This document shows, piece by piece, positions 9,950-17,576 of a stretch of 21,750 nt of DNA (positions are counted from its first letter, which is position 1; each line of letters starts with the position of its first letter). The DNA comes from Terana coerulea (Eukaryota > Basidiomycota > Agaricomycetes > Polyporales > Phanerochaetaceae). A model generated the notes under the pieces. It made no database searches. It was not told the origin of the DNA and worked only from the letters and a program-made list of their open reading frames with translations. The DNA lies in NCBI GenBank assembly GCA_024811115.1, contig JAKOGH010000873.1, forward strand, positions 1 through 21,750. The letters run 5' to 3'. The position numbers and the translations under genes are program-made.

Positions 9950-10800
9950 ACCCTGGCCCTCGTGTCGTGCACCAGCCCCTTCTGACAGGGGCGCACTTGT
10001 CAGCGTCGGTCTGCACGCGTCGTGCTTCGCCACGTCCTGCGCGGTGCGCGTGCTGCGCTCGTTGGCGTCGTGCTGGGGTAGCTTGCTACCCTGGTCCCTC
10101 ACGTCGTGCATCGGCCCTTTGTAACGGCGGCACGCTCGCCTGCGTCGGCCTGCGCGCGTGGTGCTTTGCCACGTCCTGCGCGCCGGCGTTGGCGTGGTGC
10201 GCGTCCGTCGGCACCGTACGTGCGTGCGCCGTTGTCCCGCCCTGCGTATCTTGCGCGTCGTGCTGTACACGCCGGTTTCTTGTGCGTCGGCGTCGCGCTC
10301 GCCTGCGTCGCGCGCGCCGGTGTTGGTGTTATGCGCGTGCTGCGTTCTCGGCGTCGCGCCTGTGTAGCTTGTTGCGCTGGTCCCTCGCGTCGTACGTCGG
10401 CCCTTTGTAACGGCGGCGCGCTCGCCTACGTCGGCCTGCGTGTGCTGTGCTTCACCACGTCCCGCGCGCCGGCGTTGGCGTTGTGCGCGGGCTGCATTGG
10501 TCGGCGTCGTGCTTGTATGTCGCTGCCTGGCCCTTCCTGTTGTGCACCGGTCCCTTACGTCGGCGGCGCGTTCGCCTGCGTCGGTTTGCGCGCGCCGTGC
10601 TTCGCCACTTCTCGCGCGCCGCCGTCGGCGTGTTGTGTGTGCGTCAGTACCGTGGGTGCTGAGGTCGCTGTCCCGACCCTTGGCATGGTGCGTAGCAGCC
10701 TCTTGCGTCGGCGGCACGCTCCCCGCGTCGCCCTGCGCGCGTCGGCCAGTCTTGGGCCTGCTGCGTTATGCTTGCCTACGCGGGCGTTCGCGCGCGGTGT
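9950..10800. repeat. GC-rich degenerate minisatellite
   Basis: At least four imperfect copies of one unit start near 9953, 10091, 10378 and 10548. Typical pieces are TGGTCCCTC, CGGCCCTTTGTAACGGCGG, GCTCGCCT, GTCGGCCTGCG, CGCCGGCGTTGGCGT and GCCACGTCC. Spacing is irregular (about 140 to 290 bases), and copies are shuffled and partly deleted. The base composition is far richer in G and C than the AT-rich arms on either side. Because stops are rare at such GC content, long open frames appear on both strands (up to 277 codons on the minus strand and 234 on the plus). They are low-complexity, Arg/Thr- or Cys/Ala-rich, and I do not call them genes. Confidence 0.72.
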
Positions 10801-10827
10801 CCATGGGTGAGACCTAGTCGTAAAAAT

Positions 10828-10864
10828 ACCATCCACAGGCCGTGCAAGCACGGCTGTGGATGGT
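10828..10864. repeat. strong hairpin
   Basis: The left arm begins ACCATCCACAG and continues GCCGTGC; the right arm is GCACGGC then TGTGGATGGT. The stem has 17 base pairs with one bulged G and a two-base loop (AA). It lies just after the minisatellite. It could be a cruciform, a structured RNA or the trace of a smaller element; nothing in the sequence decides. Confidence 0.7.
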
Positions 10865-11124
10865 GCAGTGTATTAGTGGTGGACGCGACGAGTGGGGCAC
10901 ATACCTGGTCTCCAGGCGAGCCCCCTTCAGGCTTTCCTTCATTTCCTCCGGTCTCGCGTGGCGCTTTTGGGATCCTAGAGTCGCGGTAGGGGGTCGCGAC
11001 GCTGGCGACGCGTCGGTTAGTGATAGGGGACGAAGGGAGATGAACGACTCGGATAACGCTAGGGCGTGAAGGCGCTTCAAAGTGCTGACCACTATGAATA
11101 CTTGTCCAATACGCTTGTGCCTAA

Positions 11125-11198
11125 GCCGCTATGGCGCAGCTGTTAACTCTGCACAAGATTATAACCAGGCGACTCTGGGTTCGAGTCCCCGCATGGGC
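11125..11198 (+). tRNA. tRNA-like sequence, probably a pseudo-tRNA or SINE head
   Basis: Both internal RNA polymerase III promoter boxes are good: A box TGGCGCAGCTG at 11132-11142 and B box GGTTCGAGTCC at 11178-11188, with normal tRNA spacing. The anticodon loop would read ATTATAA (anticodon TAT, an isoleucine type), and the T stem is mostly paired. The acceptor stem (GCCGCTA against ATGGGC) and the anticodon stem pair poorly, so this is unlikely to be a working tRNA. Its place inside a repeat element fits a tRNA-derived SINE head, but no SINE tail was identified. Confidence 0.5.
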
Positions 11199-11440
11199 AT
11201 ACTTTTATTGGCCACAAATCCATACCAAGCCTCGACCTGTGTTCAAAAACACACTTAGTATGCTGTTTTGCTCTTTTTCAAAGCCGTCACTTTTTAAAAT
11301 TAGTGCTTTTGAGAACATTCTGAAAGCTTTGTATATTTCCAGAAATAAGCTAATAAGGAGTCCATTATGCATTTATATGCTAACTGGGTTAGAATATAGG
11401 GTAATGGCTGCATTAACTCTAAAAGTATAATAGTGTAAAT

Positions 11441-11461
11441 GTAACCCTGGTGCAGGGTTAC
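11441..11461. repeat. perfect 9-base hairpin
   Basis: GTAACCCTG and CAGGGTTAC are separated by GTG. A second stem, CTGTCTT with AAGACAG and a GA spacer, follows at 11486-11501. Confidence 0.65.
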
Positions 11462-11522
11462 AAGTGCCTTTTCCTTTTTGGGATTCTGTCTTGAAAGACA
11501 GTCTCCCTTTGTTGTGGTCCTC

Positions 11523-11604
11523 AGACTTACACCACTATGACGAAGGTACGTTATTATTCTACAGTGCTTATATGTATCATTAGACTTACACTACTATAAC
11601 AAAG
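11523..11604 (+). repeat. pair of 23-base direct repeats
   Basis: AGACTTACACCACTATGACG plus AAG at 11523-11545 is repeated with three changes at 11582-11604 (AGACTTACACTACTATAACA plus AAG), 36 bases apart. It lies in the AT-rich right arm of the TIR element. Confidence 0.65.
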
Positions 11605-12118
11605 AACATAGTTCATTCCTGTTCTCTTATCGCATGCCTGAGTATTATTAACTTGCAGTTGGCTTTCAATAAGTATGCAAGTTTGCTAATTAGCTCAAAA
11701 AGTACAAAATAGAACCAAATTAGCTCTAAGTAATATGATAATAAGGATCTAAGTAATAAATAAGAGCAATAGCAAGATATGTTGGATAAGCTCTAAATAA
11801 TGTAATAAATGAGGCACAAATAACATCCAAGTAGGTAAGAATATAATCATAAGCTATTGATAAAATATAGAATAGTGACAAATTAGGTAAAAAGAAGCTT
11901 AGTTGATAAGCTAATAAAAGTATGCACTAAGGCATTAGTAAGTGATAAAAAGTGAATTAGTTGATGAAAAGCTGTGAGTAAATAGCAGATTAGAATGTTG
12001 AAAGGCAAAAACTGGTTAGCCAACTAATAGGGGTAGATTAGCTAAATGATCTATATTTTAGTGAAGCATTTGGGCAAAGTGTGAAAAAGGGCACTATAGG
12101 TGACTTAGCACTGGAAAA

Positions 12119-12162
12119 GAAGCATAAGGTATGAATTAGAAGAGGGGTTTTTCCAGATGCGC
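12119..12162 (-). repeat. right terminal inverted repeat
   Basis: It is the complement of the left end at 9488; the terminal motif reads CAGATGCGC on the plus strand. Confidence 0.7.
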
Positions 12163-12750
12163 GTGCATGCCTGTGCGCTTGCACTTAGTCTCCAACTTCG
12201 ACATCACCTCCTTATTCTACCTCATTGCCTCCACACCAGCATGAAGATAATTCTGCGTGCATTTGAGATGATGTTGGGCTTTATCCAAGGAGACATACAA
12301 TGCAAAGACAGCCTTGCCCGCTGTAGAAATATCGACTGGAGTTGGTGACAACGCCAATAACAGTTCCCGCTAAGGCAACAGTAGACATGACTGTGGGCAT
12401 TAAGGTTGAAAACAATGTAGGGCGAAGCGAGGGGGAGAGGTTGACTTGCCGTACTGAATCAATTGCCTAAAGCTAAATAGTGCTCGGGTTGCTGCAAGGC
12501 AAGCGCGATGCAAAGCACGTTAGCAACATTGCTTGCATTGATGAACGAACAATGGTGTGCCACAAGGACAAGCCAGTTTGTCGGTCCGATGGTGAACCTC
12601 CCCAGCGGCGCCCATCGAGACTCAGCAGAGAGAGGGCATTAGTGGTCTGGCGACATATGAGATCTTCTAGAGGGTCCATCAAAGTGGCTAGAGAGCAAAG
12701 GCTACATGCTGCACCTATGCTACTGAGTTGACTGGGTACCATCATGGCAA
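12163..12750 (-). pseudogene. coding-like relic cut by the right end of the TIR element
   Basis: On the minus strand one frame reads MPTVMSTVALAGTVIGVVTN, and a neighbouring frame continues ISTAGKAVFALYVSLDKAQ, HHLKCTQNYLHAGVEAM, a stop, and NKEVMSKLETKCKRTG up to the element boundary. A separate upstream frame (12473-12745, 90 codons) starts MMVPSQLSSIG. The mix of an amphipathic, heptad-like region and a small hydrophobic start looks like real protein, but I do not recognise the family. It is broken by a frameshift and a stop. The element seems to have inserted into it, but no continuation was found left of 9488. Confidence 0.35.
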
Positions 12751-12861
12751 GGCAAACATCAATGTCACGTCCTCGATGAGGACAGAATATCTACATTTGT
12801 GAGTCAACAGCACCTGCTATATGTGCAATGTAACGTACTGAAACCTGTTGTAGTATAGCAG

Positions 12862-13808
12862 CATACTAGATGCTGTTAGAACATCTGATGGGAAGATGTT
12901 AACATTGAAGAAGGTTTCCACCGCTACACACCCTTACGAGCTTGAGTTGAGCCAGTACTTCTTGATGGAGCCTCTCACATAGCACCTGCGAATCACTGCA
13001 TCCCTGTGCACGAGGTGCTTCCTGTATCTGACGAGAAAGATACCTACCTACTAGTCCTGCCAATGTTGCGTGAGTTCAACAACCCACAGTTTAACACTTT
13101 TAGAGAGGTCACAGACTTCTTGCAGCAGATATTCAAGGTGATTAGCGCTGTCAGACCTCAAGCTGCGTAGATTAACAGAAATTTCATAGAGCCTGCAGTT
13201 TATGCATCAGTGTCACATCACGCATTGGTAAGTCAGCTTACCTTGTACCTTCTGTTAAATTCAGCTGAAATGATTCTATAAGGACTGCATAGCATTGAAT
13301 ATCATATTCGACCCTGCTCCAATGTTCCCCAACATGTTCCATCCGAGGCAAACATGGCTTTCTAAAGACTTGAAGAAGTTGGCGAACATCACAATCGGAC
13401 TACACATCCCACGCGCTACTATTTTATCAACTTCGGCCTTTCGCATAAGTATGATCCTAAGGAAGGTCCACTCAGAGAACACCCAATACTCAGAGGAGAT
13501 AAAATTGTTCCTAAGTTCAGTGGTCCTATCCAGCCAGTGGATCTGTTCTCCACAGACATCTATTATCTCAGGAATATGATTAGGGAGTCCTTCTTGAAGG
13601 TAAGCCTCACGATGGCTCTCGGAGACTGAGCGCTAATATAGGCAGATAGATTTTCCATGGGCTGGAGTTTCTTGCTCCTCTGATAGAAGATATAATTCAA
13701 GAAGCCTCCAGTAAATGTCCAATGATGAATGAAGTGGTGTCTCGTTACACTACCCTGGAGAAGAGCCTCAACCCTTGGCAGCTAGGACCTCGCCTTATCC
13801 CTGCCAGA
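12862..13808 (+). pseudogene. protein-kinase-like relic 2 (same family as relic 1)
   Basis: The family order is nearly complete: ILDAVRTSDGKMLTLKKVS, HPYELELSQYFLMEPL, IAPANHCIPVHEVLPV, YLLVLPMLREFNNPQFNTF and FLQQIFK. An intron at 13138-13189 sits at the same place as in relic 1. Then come LQFMHQCHITH, DCIALNIIFDPAPMFPNMFH, RYYFINFGLSHKYDPKEGP, LFSTDIYYLRNMIRESFLK, an intron at 13600-13645, GLEFLAPLIEDIIQ and MNEVVSRYTTLEKSLNPWQ. The DFG motif is changed to NFG, losing the metal-binding Asp, and the HRD context is disturbed. A stop after MEPL and at least one frameshift complete the picture of a dead gene. The catalytic-loop Asp and Asn can still be read (DCIALN). Confidence 0.85.
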
Positions 13809-13985
13809 GGTGTGATCCCAGATTCATCCGATTTTGGCCAATTTCGGGCAGGGAGATTTGAGCTAAGATCCTGGTTTTTCGGGCATCAGGGCCTGATACA
13901 CCACCGGGTGACCCGGTCCCTCGAGCTGAGGTTTCTGGCGCCCAGGCTAGATTAAGCTCTGGTCGGACCCGCCGGACACACAGAT
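13778..13985. repeat. left copy of an inverted repeat pair
   Basis: It begins inside the kinase C-terminus (CAGCTAGGACCTCGCCT). Shared pieces with the complement of 15215-15570 are CCAGAGGTGTGATCC, TACACCACCGGG, GAGGTTTCTGGCGC and GGTCGGACCC. The match is patchy, judged by eye, and spans about 200 bases here against about 350 in the partner. Confidence 0.5.
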
Positions 13986-14266
13986 CATCAGCCCGGAGCG
14001 GGCTCGCGACTCTCAACCTTGGTTTGCCCCTCCCTCCTAGCTTGATCCAGGCTGTGTGCTCCGCTTCGCTTTGAGACTCTGATCTCGAGGGTTGAACTGA
14101 CCTCTGTCAAAGTCTCTATCAACCTCCGCCATCGATCCTTGGCATCGATGTCAACCACCCGCCCAGCTATAAGTTTTCGTGAGTAAGGCATCAGTGTCTC
14201 TGACACACTCATTCATGACCTCCACTCTCACTCAGTACTCAGCTCCCAGACAACCACCGGCCGGCG

Positions 14267-14869
14267 ATGAAGGGGCTCTCTCGGTTTTATGATCACAAGT
14301 CCTTGGGCAGGTGAGTTTTGACAACACTGCTCAGACCTCGTCTGCTCATCCTTGTGGATGGAGGTGAGGATGGTGCAGCGTCGCCGATCCCGATTCTGCT
14401 GGTGAAGGTAGGAGATGTCGATGCATAGGTCGTTACCATTGTGGTAAGATAGACTTACCTACCTTGAGACTGTACACTGATCAACTCTGTTTCAACAGCC
14501 GGCGAATATGGATGACAACTTCAAGAACTTCGGAACTCGCTCTCTGTTAGTGCGTCCTCTTCCAGCTGACTCCCGGCTTTTCATCCCCAAGCTCACCTTC
14601 ACTGCAGGCAACAGCAGCCCGTACCACCCTATTCCCCAACACACTCTCCTCTTTGACCATCTCGGTCACTGCCTGTGACTTCATGTCCTGCAGCCTGACG
14701 AAGCAGTCTATGTTCTTCAGGTACGACAGTGTGAGTCATACCATCACCGTCACTCACACAGACATACTGACATTTCACTATACAGAACAGTTTCTTCGCG
14801 AAGCTCCAATGTTCTGTCACCGATTTCCCCAAGATGCACTGGTTGCATTACTTGTTCTTGTACTTATAA
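14267..14869 (+). CDS. unrecognised candidate multi-exon gene or relic
   Basis: Good splice signals bracket protein-like frames. A frame with MDDNFKNFGTRSLLVRPLP, ADSRLFIPKLTFTAGNSSP and HPIPQHTLLFDHLGH begins after an acceptor with branch-like context (TTTCAACAG, ending 14498). A donor at 14721 (GTACGAC) and an acceptor at 14785 (CTATACAG, with CTGAC upstream) define a 65-base intron, followed by NSFFAKLQCSVTDFPKMHW and a stop at 14867-14869. An upstream ATG at 14267 gives MKGLSRFYDHKSLG. The frames do not all join cleanly: a stop at about 14679 lies before the last donor. An AATAAA lies near 14987. I do not recognise the product; it may be a decayed gene. Confidence 0.33.
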
Positions 14870-14983
14870 CAGTAAGCGGTAGCTGGTCTCACCAGCAGTA
14901 AGGGGTATATATGAGTATCACAAGCCAGCATAGTGTATTGTGTGTATATTACTGCATGTATTACGTCTGCTCAACAATAAATG

Positions 14984-14992
14984 CGATTTTAT
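14984..14992 (+). terminator. possible polyadenylation signal
   Basis: ACAATAAATG lies about 120 bases after the last stop of the unrecognised candidate gene, in an AT-rich context. It is weak on its own. Confidence 0.25.
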
Positions 14993-15214
14993 CACGATAA
15001 TGTCTGTGTCTGATGAGGGTTACCATACATGGCATGCGAGGCAGCAAGCTGCCGACAAATCCTGGGGACGGCGCTGAGTGCGACAAGCTCAGATTGCCCT
15101 TGCGAGCAGGCCGACGCAGCCCCAGTCCCAGCCTGAAGCGACCTGCCCAAGGGGAAGCCTGGAACAAGATGTGCTCACTTTTCTCAGCGCGACCCTGGTA
15201 TCGGATCGATCACA

Positions 15215-15570
15215 GGATCGGACACCGGGTCTGATCCAGACCCCCGACCAAGGCTGCGCCAACCTCGCCGCCGCCCGGTGGTGTACCCTGCTCCAGGCGC
15301 AGGTCGTAGCGCCCAAATTCGGGCCATATTCTCACGCCTAGCGGCTGAGCGCCCAAAATATGCCTCACAAATGCGTTTTTTGCTCAATTTGGGGCGGATG
15401 TGCTCCAAAAGCGGTCGGTTTCGGGCAGCGGTACATGCAAGGTTTTCGCCAGCTGGGGCCAGGTTTCGGGCACACCACCCTGAGGGATCGCTTCGTTTTT
15501 GGCCAAATTCGGGCACCCTAGGATCGCACCTCTGGAGGCATTAGGCGGGGTCCTTGGAAGCTGCGCTCCC
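15215..15570. repeat. right copy of the inverted repeat pair, with TTCGGGC repeats
   Basis: Its complement matches 13778-13985 in patches, including the end of the kinase C-terminus. The heptamer TTCGGGC occurs at 15318, 15420, 15465 and 15508 here, and at 13843 and 13878 in the left copy, usually after a run of A or T. TTTTGGCCAA precedes one of them in each copy. Read on the minus strand past 15570, SYDTLGALLIPW resembles the kinase piece RYTTLEKSLNPW, so the pair may be two inverted kinase 3' ends with their flanks. Confidence 0.5.
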
Positions 15571-16350
15571 GTCTCGTTCCACGGGATAAGCAAGGCGCCC
15601 AGCGTGTCATACGATCTCTGACCCATCTGATCAAGACTTTCGTATACTACATCGCTTTCTGCTCCGCTATCCCCTTGCACTAATAATCTTCCTCCTCCAT
15701 CTTGCTTTCTTTTTTGCTTTCGTGCGTATCCCATTCATACTGCTATGCATCTCTTTGGTCACCGTGTCTTCTGCTTGGTACTATTGCTTTGACGCTTGGC
15801 TTTGAATGTTCGTCGTAGTCGTGCTTGGTTGGGACGTATTGACAATCCTTTGCGAATCAGATACACACTATCGCATGATGCCCAATGTTGGAGCATGCCA
15901 AGTTAGCTGCGGCTGGGACAATACCTTCGTTCATCGATAGTCATGGCGCAACTTCTCAGTCTTCAGGCTTTTCAAACCCCGCTACATGGCGTCTGAGGAG
16001 CCATCGGCAAGCCTGGAACACCAGCAGCGAGCTTGAGTACAGACGCAGCTGTGCGTCAGGCCATTCCGCATGAGCTTATTCTCGTTCAAGTGGGGACAAA
16101 GCGAGCAAGAACAAGGAGACGCTGCGCGCTCTGGCGGCGCTACACGCTTCAAATGCTTCCGTAGCGTCACACAACTCCAACCCGACCACCTACACTCAAG
16201 CTTCTCCCAGAGGCAAGTGGTCTGTGCGAAAATCAAATACGCATAATTATCCGTTTCAACTGTTTATATTCTATACAGCGTGTATTACAAGTAGGAAAAT
16301 GATAAAGAGGGAGAACTTCGTGATCAAAGGCCCTCGGCGACTCGGAAGTT
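15571..16350. other. gene-free stretch, one possible small open frame
   Basis: No family is recognised. A plus-strand frame from MASEEPSASLEHQQRA (about 15986), with one TGA, continues to MSLFSFKWGQSEQEQGD and a stop at about 16246; it could be a small decayed gene. Supporting signals are lacking. Confidence 0.3.
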
Positions 16351-17160
16351 TTACTTGGAGGAAATATGCCTGCCTACCCACACCGCAGTGTCGAAGACTT
16401 CCGAAGAAGAGCACGTGTATCTGTTGGCTTTAACCGGGCGCCCATTCCAGACGGACGCAAGTCTGTGTTCAAGAGGGAGCACGTGCGTTGGTTTATGCGG
16501 GCGCGTTGTACCCGCGTTCTTCGGAAAGTTTCTACGGCACCCGGTCATTGTAAGTCCCCCATGCCAGGCCAGACCACAAGTTGCCGATGAGCTTACTCTC
16601 ATACTCAGAGACCACGCATATGCGTCCCTCTCGAAGTCGCCTGCACGCTTCATCAAGCCCGCCCTCAGCTGCTTCTGCATCAGGCTCGCTCCGGTCGGCT
16701 TCTTCTTGAGCGCTATCTCTAGCTCGTTGCCTTGTCGTACGAGACTATTCGACACGAGGGTTACTTCATATGCGCACTCGGAGGCTTAATGTTTAACATG
16801 TACGCACGATGTGTGGTTGACCTGGTATTCGCACATTTCGTCCCGACGAAGGGTGTGCTTTCCCGCGCACAAAATTTGGTGGCCATCACGAAGTTAGGCT
16901 CTTCCGTTTTCTATCCACTGAAGAGGCATTGGTTGACTGTTCATCGTTATGATCGTGTGGAACAGTATGTGCTGCTGGGTGTGTCTGCGGCGACGCGAGG
17001 TTGGGTTGGAAGAGGGTGCTTGGAAGGCGGTCGAGTGCAGGTAAGGTTGCGTTCTGGATCAAGCAAGGGGCGAAAGGAAGTTATATATATTAGGCTACAC
17101 TGCGTGGCCACCGCACGAGTGGCACTTGAGCAGTGGCCTAGCACGGCATAACGCATCAAA
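16351..17160. other. unresolved stretch with open frames on both strands
   Basis: On the plus strand an ATG at 16366 opens MPAYPHRSVEDFRRRARVSV and runs 74 codons. On the minus strand a frame of more than 130 codons contains LVRQGNELEIALKKKPTGAS and GLMKRAGDFERDAYAWSL, which looks more like real protein. A TATATATAA on the minus strand at 17082-17090 and a short ATG frame (MATKFCARESTPFVGTKC) between them would fit a minus-strand gene with small introns, but no clean model joins the pieces. No family is recognised. Confidence 0.3.
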
Positions 17161-17576
17161 ACGCATCACGAAAGGGTGTGTTGGCCACTTTATCCGTGAC
17201 AAAGCTTGTGGAATCAGCGCCTGGTCTTCTTTATCTTTGTTCCTTTCTGTTGCTCAGATAACGTAGTCTCTGAGCAGAATTTACAAGCGAATTGGCACGC
17301 AATTCCGGCTTCAGACGCCGGAGACCTTGGAGGCCACGTGGGCGCCACAAAGTCGTCGACTTCCATTTTCGTTTGAACAGAAACGCATGCACGCTCGCCC
17401 ACGATTCTGCGGTAAACAGCAGCGTTCGTGACGCTCAAATGTATACAGTCCATATGATATGCTTGCAATCACTTCTTTATTCCAAAGCTTTCAATTTTCT
17501 ATCGTCGAGAATCCCCACTGCCACGGTCTACCAAGTAACGCTGCTGCGTCCGTCAAGATCGAGTACAGTCATCTAC
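17161..17576. other. intergenic region downstream of F-box C
   Basis: Short overlapping frames only. No recognised gene, tRNA or repeat. Confidence 0.4.

Larger units (their letters stand above)
9488..12162. mobile_element. 2.7 kb element with terminal inverted repeats, no transposase seen
   Basis: The left end reads GCGCATCTGAAAAAACCCC and the right end, on the other strand, GCGCATCTGGAAAAACCCC. Similarity continues inwards for about 45 bases on each side (for example CCTAATGC against CCTTATGC). That is the structure of a DNA transposon. The inside holds AT-rich arms, a GC-rich degenerate minisatellite (9950-10800), a strong hairpin, a tRNA-like sequence and small repeats, but no recognisable transposase, so it would be non-autonomous. 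The flanks GTGCAACGT (left) and GTGCATGCC (right) share five of nine bases; a decayed 9-base target duplication, as in Mutator-like elements, is possible but weak. The right end falls inside a coding-like relic on the minus strand. Confidence 0.68.

Noticed and set aside
9884..10717. 277-codon minus-strand open frame and 234-codon plus-strand open frame (10106-10810)
   Set aside because: They overlap each other in the GC-rich minisatellite, are low-complexity, and are explained by the scarcity of stop codons at this composition.
11125..11198. A functional tRNA gene
   Set aside because: The acceptor and anticodon stems have too many mismatches.
9488..12162. Hidden transposase inside the TIR element
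   Set aside because: Reading the arms and the GC-rich block gave no acidic-triad, helicase or zinc-finger-like segments; only repeats were found.
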